64,000 nt of DNA from Winogradskyella pelagia (lineage in GTDB: Bacteria; Bacteroidota; Bacteroidia; Flavobacteriales; Flavobacteriaceae). The translations under genes were made by a program, and so were the position numbers. Positions within the stretch are counted from its first letter, which is position 1. Every line of letters starts with the position of its first letter. Positions 7,475 to 16,620 of this stretch are shown here, one piece after another. Location: the NCBI RefSeq assembly GCF_017581965.1, contig NZ_JAGEVF010000005.1, positions 124,001 to 188,000 on the forward strand, read 5' to 3'. The notes under the pieces were generated by a model that saw only the letters and a program-made list of their open reading frames with translations, did not search any database and was not told the DNA's origin.

Positions 7475-8857
7475 TTACATCTTTTGTTCCTGCAAAATTA
7501 AACGCTTTGTGAGATAATGAAACCTAATGTATAATAAAATTGCTGCGGAGGTTAAACCTGCTACTAAGCCTATCCAAATCCCAAGACTACCATAAGCCTG
7601 TTCCTTACCTAAGAAATAACTTATAGGGAAACCTATGAGCCAATAGGCAATAAAGGTGATAAGGGTCGGCATCTTTACATCTTGTAAACCTCTTAAGGCA
7701 CCCAACACAATAACCTGTAAACTATCACTAATCTGAAATACGGCTGCGGCTAACAACAAGGTAGAAGCAATCTCAATTACTTCTTTAATATCACCTAGTT
7801 CTGTAATATCATCTAAGTTGACATAAAGATGTGGTAGATATTTATGAAAAAGCACAAAGAACAAAGCAAAAATGACTGCAAAGATGGTCCCAACAAAAAA
7901 GATGGACTCTGCAACACGCCTGAGGTTTACAAAATCCCTAAGTCCTTTTTGATTTCCCACACGAATCATAGAAGCCACACTTAAGCCCATGGCTACCATA
8001 AAGGTCATGGACGCTAAATTGAGCGCAATTTGATTGGCCGCTTGTGCGTTTTTACCCAAAATACCAGAAAGCCAAATTGCCACAGTAAAAACAGCTACTT
8101 CGAAGAACATCTGCATGGCAGATGGTAATCCCAAATTGACTAATTTCTTCATCGGCTGTGCATTGAGTTGAAAGAATTTAATGTTGGTTACATAGGCACT
8201 AGACTTATCGCGTTTAGCAAGTAACCACCATAAAAAGAAGAGCATTACTACCCTAGACACTAAAGTACCCACTGCCGCACCCACAATACCGAGTTGCGGA
8301 AAACCAAACTTACCAAAGATGAGGACATAGTTAATCACCACATTAAGAACATTAGCCAACAATGTGGCATACATTGGATATTTGGTTAGGGACAACCCAT
8401 CACTAAACTGTTTGAATGCCTGAAACACAATTAAAGGTACCAACGAAAAGGCCACAAGATCTAAATATGGAACAGCAAGAGCTACTACCTCCTCAGGTTG
8501 TTCCATACTGGTCATTAAAGGTTTAGCCAATAAAAGCAAAAGAAATAAAATAAGCCCCATAACCGTACATAGAAAAAACCCATGTTTAAAAACGGACTTG
8601 CCCTTACTGAAATTCTTTTCAGAGTCTGCTTCTGCAACTAATGGTGTTATGGCTGTAGAAAAGCCAATACCCAAGGACATGGCAATAAAAATAAAACTGT
8701 TACCCAAAGACACGGCTGCGAGTTCTGCCGCACCGAGTTGCCCTACCATTACGTTATCTATAAAACTAACGAAGGTATGCCCAAGCATCCCTAAAATAAC
8801 TGGTGAGGCTAACCTAAGGTTGTATTTAAACTCTTTAGTGTACTGCTGCATTAACAT
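7475..8857 (-). CDS. MATE-family multidrug/Na+ antiporter
   Basis: About 460 residues from ATG at 8857 (a second ATG is at 8851). An upstream TTG would add MYCYYFYG, which is not typical of the family. Twelve membrane segments are evident, with two internally related halves; FVSFIDNVMVGQLGAAELAA in the first half is the usual MATE signature. The family exports cationic drugs or metabolites using Na+ or H+ gradients. It follows nitronate monooxygenase by 65 bp in the mnmA-led minus-strand run, and the small acidic gene follows after 2 bp. The transported substrate cannot be predicted. Confidence 0.93.
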   Translation of the reverse strand: MLMQQYTKEFKYNLRLASPVILGMLGHTFVSFIDNVMVGQLGAAELAAVSLGNSFIFIAMSLGIGFSTAITPLVAEADSEKNFSKGKSVFKHGFFLCTVMGLILFLLLLLAKPLMTSMEQPEEVVALAVPYLDLVAFSLVPLIVFQAFKQFSDGLSLTKYPMYATLLANVLNVVINYVLIFGKFGFPQLGIVGAAVGTLVSRVVMLFFLWWLLAKRDKSSAYVTNIKFFQLNAQPMKKLVNLGLPSAMQMFFEVAVFTVAIWLSGILGKNAQAANQIALNLASMTFMVAMGLSVASMIRVGNQKGLRDFVNLRRVAESIFFVGTIFAVIFALFFVLFHKYLPHLYVNLDDITELGDIKEVIEIASTLLLAAAVFQISDSLQVIVLGALRGLQDVKMPTLITFIAYWLIGFPISYFLGKEQAYGSLGIWIGLVAGLTSAAILLYIRFHYLTKRLILQEQKM

Positions 8858-8922
8858 GCCGTAAAAGTAATAACAATACACTAACGTTGTAGTAAGATTT
8901 TAGAATACCTTATAACAGTTTA

Positions 8923-9867
8923 CTAGAAGTAATCCTTCACTTGTTCTTTGGCCTTTTCGTACTCAGCTACCATATCAGCAATAATTTCAGAAACAGGTTT
9001 GATATCGTGTATAAGTCCTGATATTTGGCCAATTTCTAATTCGCCTTCGTCCATGTCACCTTCAAACATACCTCGCTTAGCTCTTGCCCTACCTAGCAAG
9101 GATTTAAGTTCATCTAAGGTTGGGCCTTTTTTATATAAGTTTTGAACGTCTTCATAAAACTTATTTTTTATCAATCTCACTGGTGCCAATTCTTTTAAGG
9201 TAAGTTGTGTATCGCCTTCCTTAGCATCTACCACAGCGTGTTTAAAGTCAGCATGAGCTGAAGATTCTACACTCGCTACAAACCTACTCCCAACTTGCAC
9301 ACCATCTGCTCCTAAGACCATACAGGCTAGCATGGCTTTACCTGTTGCAATACCACCAGCGGCTATTAATGGAATCTGCAGCTGCTGCTTAACCATGGGA
9401 ATTAGTGTTAGTGTGGTAGTCTCATCCCGTCCGTTATGACCACCAGCTTCAAAACCTTCAGCTACGACCGCATCAACTCCAGCTTCTTGAGCTTTTAAAG
9501 CAAACTTTACACTACTTACAACATGAACTACAGTAACTCCTTTACCTTGGAGCCAACTTGTCCAGGTCTTTGGATTTCCTGCAGAAGTGAAAACAATCTT
9601 TACATCTTCTTGAACAATAATATCCATGATTTCCTGAATATTAGGATACAACATAGGAACATTAACACCAAATGGCTTATCCGTTGCAGCTTTGCACTTT
9701 TGGATATGCTCGCGCAGCACTTCAGGATACATGGAGCCTGCACCTATTAATCCTAAAATACCCGAGTTACTCGCTGCAGAAGCAAGTCTCCAGCCGCTAT
9801 TCCATATCATACCAGCTTGAATGATGGGATATTTTATTTCAAATAGTTCTGTGATTCTATTAGCCAT
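8923..9867 (-). CDS. Nitronate monooxygenase / 2-nitropropane dioxygenase family
   Basis: 314 residues, FMN-dependent TIM barrel. It begins NRITELFEIKYPIIQAGM, with VVAEGFEAGGHNG (phosphate/flavin-binding and catalytic His region), IPLIAAGGIATG and LGADGVQVGSRF. Members oxidise alkyl nitronates and detoxify propionate-3-nitronate. Some related enzymes are enoyl-ACP reductases (FabK), which share the same fold, so the exact reaction is not certain. Its ATG abuts the stop codon of the S8 protease with no gap, indicating coupled translation. Confidence 0.88.
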   Translation of the reverse strand: MANRITELFEIKYPIIQAGMIWNSGWRLASAASNSGILGLIGAGSMYPEVLREHIQKCKAATDKPFGVNVPMLYPNIQEIMDIIVQEDVKIVFTSAGNPKTWTSWLQGKGVTVVHVVSSVKFALKAQEAGVDAVVAEGFEAGGHNGRDETTTLTLIPMVKQQLQIPLIAAGGIATGKAMLACMVLGADGVQVGSRFVASVESSAHADFKHAVVDAKEGDTQLTLKELAPVRLIKNKFYEDVQNLYKKGPTLDELKSLLGRARAKRGMFEGDMDEGELEIGQISGLIHDIKPVSEIIADMVAEYEKAKEQVKDYF

Positions 9868-11484
9868 TTATTGAATTATAAATTTAAAGGTCGAATTAAA
9901 TTGAGAATTCTTAAGAGTAAGCAAGTATAATCCTGGAGCGTACCTAGATACATCTATTTGGTTTGAAACACCAGTTAAAGATTTAGAATAAAGGGTTTTA
10001 CCTAAATAATTCATTACACTTACATCATAAGGTTCGGATACATTATTAACTTTTAGTTGGAGCTCATCTTCTACGGGATTCGGATAAATACTGACTTCTA
10101 CTTTATCAAATTCAGACAGGTTTAACGCTTCGTTTCTTGCCGACCATAAATTTGGTATGCCGTGGCCTAGAAAATCATCTGGCGTGCTAAACTGAGATCC
10201 AGATTGTACAACCGCTTCTCTTATTTCTATTGGTGTTAAATGTGTAACGTCTTGCCAAAGGGAGGCTATCCCACCACATAAAATTGGCGCGCTAAATGAG
10301 GTACCATTGTTTTGAACAATACTATTGTCAGATTCTATAACAAACGATAATCCTGCACGAGCCACTACATCTGGCTTTTGATATCCGATTTGTGCAGCAC
10401 CTCCTCTTGAACTAAAAGCAACATAATCTCCATTTTCGTCTACACCACCAACAGAAAGGACATTTGGAGAATCGGCTGGCGCGCCAACAGTTTGCCAAGC
10501 TGTAGCTCCTGCATTTCCTGCACTGACAACAACTAGAATACCTTTTTCAGCCGCAATAGAAGCTCCTTTGGAGATAAATGCGACCTGCCCATTCATGTCT
10601 GACGGTGTGTAATTGTAATTAGGGTTATCAAAAAACCTGTAGCCCAAAGAGGTATTTATCATATCTACACCCAAACTATCCGCGCGTTCTGCGGCTTCAA
10701 CCCAATACGACTCCTCAACAGGATTCTCACTTCCGACATCTTCTGTTAGAAATAAATAATACGAGGCATCTGGTGCTGTACCTACATAATCATCAGGAAT
10801 AAACGCTGCCATACAACTTAATACACGTGTACCATGTGAGCTGGCAGTATTGGCGTAAACGTTTTGAGTTCTATTCACAAAGTCATATCCTCCTAAAAGG
10901 TTGCCGTTATCACGTAACCGCTGAAATGCATCCATAGTATTTACATTTGGAAACCCTGAATCCATCACGGCAATTGTAATGCCTTCACCTGTAAATCCGC
11001 TTACATGTAGTTGGTCAACATTAATCATCTCCACCTGATTTTGGGTATTACCATAATTAAAGCTAACGGCTTGATTTTCTATCGCCATCTTATCTTCGAG
11101 TTGACTTAATCTAGAATTAGAACCCAAATTAGTATTGGCAAAATCTACGTAATCTACATATACTAGATTTTCAAGAGACTCGATATCTGTTTGTAAACCT
11201 CTTACATGGACCGCATTAAACCACTTTGATTTAGCTAAAACGGTAATTCCAGATTGCAATTTTAAATCTGAAACGTAAATCTCATTTACTGGAACATCAC
11301 GGTAGTCAATAGAAATACCATGAGCTTCTTTACGATCAATGGCCTTTTGAGTAAGAATAGACGTTGGATTGGCAAGTGCATCTGCCACGTTGGCTTTATC
11401 TGTTAGAAAAACCCAGGCATCTTCTTGTGTTTGACCTTGCCAAGACAAACAGTAAATAATGATGACGAATAGATATCGTAGCAT
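9868..11484 (-). CDS. Secreted subtilisin-like (S8) serine protease with T9SS sorting tail
   Basis: 538 residues. A signal peptide (about 1-19, ending GQTQ) is followed by a propeptide-like region, then the S8 triad: IAVMDSGFP (Asp), SSHGTRVLS (His) and NGTSFSAPI (Ser). The oxyanion Asn is probably in VVVSAGNAGAT. The last ~80 residues are a type A T9SS sorting domain starting IYPNPVEDELQL and ending in FKFIIQ, which directs export across the outer membrane through PorU/PorV-type machinery. The gene lies 20 bp downstream of mnmA and abuts nitronate monooxygenase. Probably an extracellular or surface-attached protease. Confidence 0.93.
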   Translation of the reverse strand: MLRYLFVIIIYCLSWQGQTQEDAWVFLTDKANVADALANPTSILTQKAIDRKEAHGISIDYRDVPVNEIYVSDLKLQSGITVLAKSKWFNAVHVRGLQTDIESLENLVYVDYVDFANTNLGSNSRLSQLEDKMAIENQAVSFNYGNTQNQVEMINVDQLHVSGFTGEGITIAVMDSGFPNVNTMDAFQRLRDNGNLLGGYDFVNRTQNVYANTASSHGTRVLSCMAAFIPDDYVGTAPDASYYLFLTEDVGSENPVEESYWVEAAERADSLGVDMINTSLGYRFFDNPNYNYTPSDMNGQVAFISKGASIAAEKGILVVVSAGNAGATAWQTVGAPADSPNVLSVGGVDENGDYVAFSSRGGAAQIGYQKPDVVARAGLSFVIESDNSIVQNNGTSFSAPILCGGIASLWQDVTHLTPIEIREAVVQSGSQFSTPDDFLGHGIPNLWSARNEALNLSEFDKVEVSIYPNPVEDELQLKVNNVSEPYDVSVMNYLGKTLYSKSLTGVSNQIDVSRYAPGLYLLTLKNSQFNSTFKFIIQ

Positions 11485-11504
11485 TTAATGCAGTTTCTTG
11501 CAAG

Positions 11505-12692
11505 TTAAGAAATTACACCAGAACCTAATAATTCATCACCGGTATACCATGCAACAAATTGACCTTCAGTAATGGCAGATTGTTTGTTTTCAAATTCTAC
11601 ATAAAGACCAGAATCTACTTTGTGAAGTACTGCTTTTTCAAGCGGCTGCCTGTAACGAATTCGAGCTACAACATTCATTGTTTGACCATTGGCCAAGGCC
11701 AAATCTTCACGTAACCAATGCAATTCACTATTGGTAACAAAAAGTGCTTTGCGGTATAACCCTGGATGATTTTTTCCCTGCCCTGTATAAATAACATTCT
11801 CCTCTACATCTGTTTCAATAACAAAAAGAGGTTCTTTAGTTCCACCTACGGCGAGTCCTTTGCGTTGACCCTTTGTAAAATAATGAGCCCCTTGATGTTG
11901 TCCGACAACTTTACCATCATTGAGGGAATATTGAATTTTATTTGATAAATACTCGAGTTCCGCTTGTTTTACCTGAAATACAGGATGCTCAGTATTGTAT
12001 TTTGAAAAGGCACTATCAACCTCAACAATTACTCCCTCTTTTGGTTTTAATTGTTGCTGTAAAAACTCTGGCAACCTTACCTTACCAATAAAACAAAGAC
12101 CTTGTGAATCCTTTTTTTCTGCGGTAACTAAGTTCTGTGATTTTGCGATTTCCCTAACTTCTGGTTTGGTCAATTCTCCGATAGGAAATAAGGCTTTGGC
12201 TAGCTGTGCTTGGGATAGTTGGCATAGAAAATAGGATTGATCTTTATTAGCGTCAACACCAGCTAACAATTGATGAATCTGCTTTCCGTTTTTTTCAATT
12301 GTTCCTTTTCTGCAATAATGCCCTGTTGCAACAAAATCTGCGCCAAGCTCTAGAGCAATATCCATAAACACATCGAACTTAATTTCTCTATTACAAAGCA
12401 CATCTGGATTAGGCGTCCTTCCCTTTTCATATTCATTGAACATATAATCTACAATGCGCTCTTTGTATTGGGCACTCAAATCTACCGTTTGAAAAGGAAT
12501 TCCCAACTTCTCAGCTACAAGCATGGCATCATTACTATCGTCTAGCCAAGGACACTCATCTGAAATAGTCACTGAGTCATCATGCCAATTCTTCATAAAC
12601 AGACCTATAACTTCATAGCCTTGCTTCTTAAGTAAAAAAGCAGCAACACTAGAATCCACACCTCCAGAAAGTCCTACAACAACGCGTTTCAT
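11505..12692 (-). CDS. mnmA: tRNA-specific 2-thiouridylase MnmA
   Basis: 395 residues. The PP-loop [13 protein letters not shown] at the N-terminus, FMKNW, the first catalytic cysteine in [11 protein letters not shown] and the second in SQGLCFIGK are all present, with the ATGHYCR segment between them. It thiolates uridine 34 of tRNAs for Lys, Glu and Gln, taking sulfur from a relay. A TAAATTTG promoter element lies 41 bp upstream, making this the likely head of a minus-strand run that also contains a secreted protease, a flavoenzyme and an exporter, an unusual mixture. Confidence 0.96.
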   Translation of the reverse strand: MKRVVVGLSGGVDSSVAAFLLKKQGYEVIGLFMKNWHDDSVTISDECPWLDDSNDAMLVAEKLGIPFQTVDLSAQYKERIVDYMFNEYEKGRTPNPDVLCNREIKFDVFMDIALELGADFVATGHYCRKGTIEKNGKQIHQLLAGVDANKDQSYFLCQLSQAQLAKALFPIGELTKPEVREIAKSQNLVTAEKKDSQGLCFIGKVRLPEFLQQQLKPKEGVIVEVDSAFSKYNTEHPVFQVKQAELEYLSNKIQYSLNDGKVVGQHQGAHYFTKGQRKGLAVGGTKEPLFVIETDVEENVIYTGQGKNHPGLYRKALFVTNSELHWLREDLALANGQTMNVVARIRYRQPLEKAVLHKVDSGLYVEFENKQSAITEGQFVAWYTGDELLGSGVIS

Positions 12693-12732
12693 GAGTTTGT
12701 TTTATCAATCAAATAGGTCGAAAAAATTTGTG

Positions 12733-12740
12733 CAAATTTA
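12733..12740 (-). promoter_or_regulatory. Putative -7 promoter element for mnmA
   Basis: Minus strand reads TAAATTTGCAC, an exact match to the Bacteroidetes -7 consensus TAnnTTTG, 41 bp before the mnmA ATG. The same 11 bases recur upstream of rpmB. Confidence 0.5.
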
Positions 12741-12799
12741 CAAAATAAAAAAGGCTAAAGCGCAACCTTCTTTATTCAAGATGGGAAAAGATTATTCTT

Positions 12800-13510
12800 T
12801 TAGTCGTAACGTTTTAAGATTTTTTGATTGGTGTGATCAATTTCCTTTTTGAGTTCACCGTTTTCATAGTATTTCCAAATACCAGATTTGGTATCATTAG
12901 TATATGGACCTTCAGATAGTTTTTTGCCCTCACCATCGTAATTTATGGTAAGACCATTTAATTGACCATTCTTATACATGGACTGCTTAAGCAAAACGCC
13001 ATCTTCGGCAAACCATTTATACAGACCTTCAAGCTTACCATTGGCATAAAAGGACTCTTCCGCAAGATCTCCGTTTTTAAAGAAAACTGTTTTTTCACCC
13101 TCTAATTCACCTTCTGAATTATAATTTTCAATAGTCATAACTTGGTTTGAGTTTTTGTGATAAAACAACCATTTACCAATAAAGCGCTTCCCATTCATTT
13201 GCCCCTTACTTATCACTTTTTTGTTTGAAGCATAGAATACAACATCTGAGATACTATCTTTTTCATTGAATACCTTAATAGCACTTAATACACTTAGCCC
13301 TTTGTTTAATCTGTAATATTTAAAGGTATCTATTTCCTTACCGTGTTTAAAAACACCTTCATATCGCTTTTGGTCGGTCTGGTAGTAGTTTTTAGTCCAG
13401 AAACCCTGACGTTTACCGTCTTTATCGAACCTATTAACCAAGTTTTGGGCATCTACTAGTGTTAAACTTATTGTAAATATTAATAGAAGAAAGATATTTT
13501 GTTTGATCAT
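12800..13510 (-). CDS. MORN-like repeat protein (YwqK type), exported
   Basis: 236 residues. A signal peptide (about 1-21, ending LVDAQ) is followed by repeats of the form GxFKHGKE..., such as GQMNGKRFIGKW, NGKLEGLYKWF, NGQLNGLTINY, TNDTKSGIWKYYENGELK, which match the MORN_2/YwqK pattern. Such proteins are frequent in Bacteroidetes and are often labelled toxin-antitoxin YwqK-like, though no toxin gene is seen here. It is divergent from the first fasciclin gene with 68 bp between the start codons. Function unknown. Confidence 0.82.
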   Translation of the reverse strand: MIKQNIFLLLIFTISLTLVDAQNLVNRFDKDGKRQGFWTKNYYQTDQKRYEGVFKHGKEIDTFKYYRLNKGLSVLSAIKVFNEKDSISDVVFYASNKKVISKGQMNGKRFIGKWLFYHKNSNQVMTIENYNSEGELEGEKTVFFKNGDLAEESFYANGKLEGLYKWFAEDGVLLKQSMYKNGQLNGLTINYDGEGKKLSEGPYTNDTKSGIWKYYENGELKKEIDHTNQKILKRYD

Positions 13511-13514
13511 TAGT

Positions 13515-13522
13515 TAAATTTG
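13515..13522 (+). promoter_or_regulatory. Putative -7 promoter element for the first fasciclin gene
   Basis: TAAATTTG, an exact TAnnTTTG match, 57 bp before the ATG at 13579. No convincing -33 TTG at usual spacing was found. Confidence 0.4.
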
Positions 13523-13578
13523 CTTAAACAAACATAGATTAGTTTGTGCAATGTTGAACAATTAAAAAACTCAAAAAA

Positions 13579-14973
13579 ATGAAAATTATTTCAAAAACAC
13601 TTAAAGTACTTACAGTTTTCGTATTCGTACTTGGTTTTACTGGGTGTAGTGATGATGATGATGGTGTCACCGCTGTACCGCAACCAAACATGTTGGAAAC
13701 AATTCAAAGCGATCCTCAATTGACTTCGTTAGCAGCAGCTTTAGAAGCTACTGGTCTAACTGGAGCTATTGAAACATTAGATGATATTACCGTACTTGCA
13801 CCTACAAATGCAGCTTTTGCTACATTTTTAAACGGTGCTGATTTAGGTTCGGTAGATGTAGACGATTTAGCTGCTATTTTATTAAATCACGTTCTAGTTG
13901 GAGAATTCAGAGCTGCTGATTTACTACAACTTGGTTCAGGTTATGCTGAAGGTTCTTCACCAAACGACCAAGGACTTAACATTAGTGTATATTTCAATAC
14001 ATCCAACGGTGTACGATTTAACAATGCAGGAGCTGTTATCGATGGTGGTGCTGACATAGGTGCATCTAACGGTACTTTACACAAAATTGATGGTGTTTTA
14101 GACTTGCCTTCTTTACTGAACCATGTTGAAAATAATAATGATTTTGATACGTTAAATGTTGCTTTAACTGCAACTGGATTAGCTGGTGCAGTTGACACAG
14201 AAAATTTCACAATTTTAGCGCCAGACAACGCAGCATTCACTGAATTCAATCCAGATTTAAATGATATCCCTGGAGTAACTCAGGTGCTTTTAAACCACGT
14301 GTTAGAAGGTTCAATAACTTCAACGATGTTGGCGGATATGGGAGCTGGTTACAGTGAGACCTTAGCTTCAGGACCAACCGATTTTGACGGAGAAGACACT
14401 GTTTTAAATATATATTTTGAAGTAGGAGACAATGTTGTTTTCAACGGGATCTCAACTGTTGCCGCGGCAGATGTTGTTGGCACAAATGGTGTAATACATG
14501 GTGTAGACACTGTGATAGACTTACCTACTCTATTGACTTTCGCTGGATCTAACAATGCGCTTAGCGGATTAGTTTCAGCTGTAGGTAGAGCAGATGAAGG
14601 AAATAATACGATTAATTGGGGAGCTGCTCTAGCCGATACAAGTTTAACCTTAACTGTATTTGCTCCAGCTGACCCAGCTTTCGATGTTCTATTAGACGAC
14701 TTAATGTTAGGTGATATTTCAGAGGCACCGACTGATGCTGTTAATGGTTTATTAGAGTTACATGTTGTAAATGGTGAAAACGTAAGATCTACAAATCTTG
14801 GATCACTTGGAGGAACTATTCCAACAATAGGTGGAAACTTAAGCTTAAATGGGTTAGAAATTACTGATGGTGATGGAAATGTTATCAACATATTAGCTCC
14901 AGATTTAGTTGATATCCAGGCTGTAAATGGTGTTGCACATGCTGTTGACTTTGTAATCCGTGCAGCCAACTAA
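13579..14973 (+). CDS. Surface lipoprotein with three fasciclin (FAS1) domains
   Basis: 464 residues. A lipoprotein signal with lipobox LGFTGCSDDDD (Cys about 23) is followed by an acidic linker and three FAS1 domains at about 37-175, 183-312 and 320-462. Each contains the typical TVLAPTNAAF or TILAPDNAAF element and the NHVL/LHVV plus IHGVDTVIDLP segments. FAS1 domains mediate adhesion or ligand binding. The acidic residues after Cys match the flavobacterial surface-export signal. Leader and terminator are near copies of those around the adjacent paralogue, so the pair arose by tandem duplication. Confidence 0.93.
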   Translation: MKIISKTLKVLTVFVFVLGFTGCSDDDDGVTAVPQPNMLETIQSDPQLTSLAAALEATGLTGAIETLDDITVLAPTNAAFATFLNGADLGSVDVDDLAAILLNHVLVGEFRAADLLQLGSGYAEGSSPNDQGLNISVYFNTSNGVRFNNAGAVIDGGADIGASNGTLHKIDGVLDLPSLLNHVENNNDFDTLNVALTATGLAGAVDTENFTILAPDNAAFTEFNPDLNDIPGVTQVLLNHVLEGSITSTMLADMGAGYSETLASGPTDFDGEDTVLNIYFEVGDNVVFNGISTVAAADVVGTNGVIHGVDTVIDLPTLLTFAGSNNALSGLVSAVGRADEGNNTINWGAALADTSLTLTVFAPADPAFDVLLDDLMLGDISEAPTDAVNGLLELHVVNGENVRSTNLGSLGGTIPTIGGNLSLNGLEITDGDGNVINILAPDLVDIQAVNGVAHAVDFVIRAAN

Positions 14974-14979
14974 AAGTGA

Positions 14980-15057
14980 AAAGTCGAGGCTGATTACCTC
15001 ATTTTTATATTGATTGATTTAGTTAGTAAAAACCCAGACGCTCGTCTGGGTTTTTTT
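14980..15057 (+). repeat. Copy 1 of a ~78-bp 3' module
   Basis: Begins AAAGTCGAGGCTGATTACCT and runs through a GAGG/CCTC hairpin to the terminator. A copy identical over its first 50 bases lies at 16541-16620; only the A-run before the terminator stem differs slightly. Confidence 0.85.
15029..15057 (+). terminator. Intrinsic terminator after first fasciclin gene
   Basis: AAACCCAGACG is followed by a two-base turn and CGTCTGGGTTT, then a run of T. Strong stem of at least nine pairs, 55 bp after the stop codon. Confidence 0.85.
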
Positions 15058-15141
15058 ATAATGCGGAGGTAAAACCAGTTGCACTTAGTTAAAAAAATGG
15101 TAAATACTGAGCAGTAAAAATGTGATGACTTAACATCTGTT

Positions 15142-15149
15142 TAAATTTG
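15142..15149 (+). promoter_or_regulatory. Putative -7 promoter element for the second fasciclin gene
   Basis: TAAATTTG, an exact TAnnTTTG match, 60 bp before the ATG at 15210, nearly the same distance as at the first fasciclin gene. Confidence 0.4.
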
Positions 15150-15209
15150 TGTTTGTTACACTTGAAAAAGTAAAATAGAATGTTGAACAATTGAAAAACT
15201 CAAAAAAAA

Positions 15210-16217
15210 ATGAAAATTATTGCAAAAACTTTTAAATTATTGACGGTAGCCTTTTTGGTTTTAGGCCTTACTGGTTGTAGTGATGATGATGACTTAACTG
15301 TTATTCCATTAGAAAATATTATTGATATAGCTTTGGGCGATGACGATTTGTCTGATTTAGTTACAGCACTTTCTAGAGCAAATTTAGTAGATGCTGTTAG
15401 AAACAGTAATGATATAACTGTTTTAGCTCCAACGAACGAGGCTTTTGATGATTTTTTCTTGGCATTAGATCCTACAGGAAATACAACCGTGGATAACGTT
15501 GATGTCAATGCGCTAACACCTATTCTCTTAAACCACGTTATTACAACACGGTTGCCATCAGTAACGATTTCGTCTGAAGGGGCAGGCTACAGAAATACAT
15601 TAGCAACGGGACCAAACGATGAGAATTTGAGTATTTTCTTTGAATTGGATGATACTAACGTATTTTTCAATGGAGATGTTTTAGTAGAAAATGCAGACAT
15701 ATTTGCTACTAATGGAATTGTACATAAAATTGATCTTGTAGTGGAACTTCCTACTATAGGAACATTCGCAACGACCAATCCAGCACTTGAAGACTTAGTT
15801 GCTGCTTTAGGTTTAGCTGATACCGCACCTAACCCTTCAGCAGAATGGATTAACACAGTACTTAACCCAGAAGCAGGTCCATTTACCGTATTTGCACCTA
15901 CCAATGAAGCTTTTGATAGTTTGCTATTAGAATTAGATCCAGAAGGAAACACGGAGCTAGGTGACTTAGACCCACAGTTAGTAGATACTGTATTAACCTT
16001 GCACGTTGTTGATCAGAATGTCCAATCGGATCAGTTAGAATCTTTAGACGGTGTTATTCCTACTCTTGGAGGTAATTTAACACTGAATGGTACTGTCATT
16101 ACAGATGGTCTTGACAGAGATAGTAATATTTTAGCTGCAAATGGATTAATAGATATCCAAGCAGTAAATGGAGTAGTACACGTTATTGACAAGGTCGTTA
16201 GAGCTCCTGTGGAATAA
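15210..16217 (+). CDS. Surface lipoprotein with two fasciclin (FAS1) domains
   Basis: 335 residues. The lipobox is LGLTGCSDDDD (Cys about 22). Two FAS1 domains follow, at about 38-180 and 188-333, with TVLAPTNEAF, TVFAPTNEAF and the VVHVIDKVV ending. The signal peptide and the bases before the ATG (AATGTTGAACAATT, then an A-rich stretch) closely match those of the preceding three-domain paralogue, showing tandem duplication followed by loss or gain of one domain. Expected to be an outer-membrane, surface-exposed adhesion-type lipoprotein. Confidence 0.93.
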   Translation: MKIIAKTFKLLTVAFLVLGLTGCSDDDDLTVIPLENIIDIALGDDDLSDLVTALSRANLVDAVRNSNDITVLAPTNEAFDDFFLALDPTGNTTVDNVDVNALTPILLNHVITTRLPSVTISSEGAGYRNTLATGPNDENLSIFFELDDTNVFFNGDVLVENADIFATNGIVHKIDLVVELPTIGTFATTNPALEDLVAALGLADTAPNPSAEWINTVLNPEAGPFTVFAPTNEAFDSLLLELDPEGNTELGDLDPQLVDTVLTLHVVDQNVQSDQLESLDGVIPTLGGNLTLNGTVITDGLDRDSNILAANGLIDIQAVNGVVHVIDKVVRAPVE

Positions 16218-16237
16218 AAAAATTGATTTCGTTAGTG

Positions 16238-16266
16238 AAAACCCAGACTTTTCGTCTGGGTTTTTT
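16238..16266 (+). terminator. Intrinsic terminator after second fasciclin gene
   Basis: AAAACCCAGAC, a TTTTC loop and GTCTGGGTTTT followed by T residues, 20 bp after the stop codon. Related to, but distinct from, the terminators at 15029 and 16592. Confidence 0.85.
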
Positions 16267-16330
16267 ATTCATTAGATGTTAAAAATTCGATAAATGTTAA
16301 TACTACGTATATTTTGTTTAACCTTTTATA

Positions 16331-16338
16331 TATATTTG
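16331..16338 (+). promoter_or_regulatory. Putative -7 promoter element for the structured transcript
   Basis: TATATTTG, an exact TAnnTTTG match, about 80 bp before the first long inverted repeat. A TTTG at 16313-16316 lies upstream, slightly closer than usual for a -33 element. Confidence 0.35.
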
Positions 16339-16540
16339 TTAAACAATAATTAAGAGTATAACATCACAACTTTTATTAAAGTTGGTAATTTAAGATTTAA
16401 GCTCTTGTTATTACAAAGCTTGCAGTAGTTGTGAGAGCACCACTGTGGATGAATTGTGAAACACAGCAATCGTCACAGTATAATCAAAAATTATGGTTTG
16501 CACTTTTGATAAAAGTATACTGCAAGCAGAATAAATTAGG

Positions 16541-16620
16541 AAAGTCGAGGCTGATTACCTCATTTTTATATTGATTGATTTAGTTAGTAAGAAACCCAGA
16601 CGCTCGTCTGGGTTTTTTTT
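16541..16620 (+). repeat. Copy 2 of the ~78-bp 3' module
   Basis: Same 50-base stretch as at 14980, including the GAGG-CTGATTA-CCTC hairpin, followed by the same terminator stem. The two copies flank the second fasciclin gene as direct repeats. Confidence 0.85.
16592..16620 (+). terminator. Intrinsic terminator upstream of the small membrane protein gene
   Basis: AAACCCAGACG, two-base turn, CGTCTGGGTTT and eight T residues. Same stem as at 15029. The next ATG is only 23 bases past the end of the T run. Confidence 0.85.

Larger units (their letters stand above)
16344..16620 (+). ncRNA. Candidate structured RNA or attenuating leader
   Basis: This gap of more than 400 bp holds no reading frame but has nested pairing. 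GCTTGCAGTA (16418-16427) pairs perfectly with TACTGCAAGC (16518-16527). Inside are TGTGA/TCACA (16430/16473) enclosing CTGTG/CACAG (16443/16462), an ATAAT/ATTAT hairpin (16480-16494) and a CTTTT-GAT-AAAAG hairpin (16503-16515). The transcript would end at the terminator at 16592-16620. Only 22 bp separate that terminator from the start of the next gene, so the element may act as a 5' leader controlling read-through rather than as a free small RNA. The 5' end is estimated from the -7 motif. Confidence 0.45.

Noticed and set aside
12800-13510. The MORN-like protein as the antitoxin of a toxin-antitoxin pair.
   Set aside because: It is exported by a signal peptide and no toxin gene is adjacent.
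14349-14969. A 206-codon open frame antisense to the first fasciclin gene.
   Set aside because: It mirrors the codon structure of a certain gene on the other strand, has low-complexity Ser/Pro/Thr content, no signal peptide and no family resemblance.
14980-16620. The flanking 78-bp direct repeats as ends of a mobile element.
   Set aside because: They contain the transcription terminator and the interval holds only a fasciclin paralogue and a structured RNA, no transposase or integrase. Duplication explains them better.
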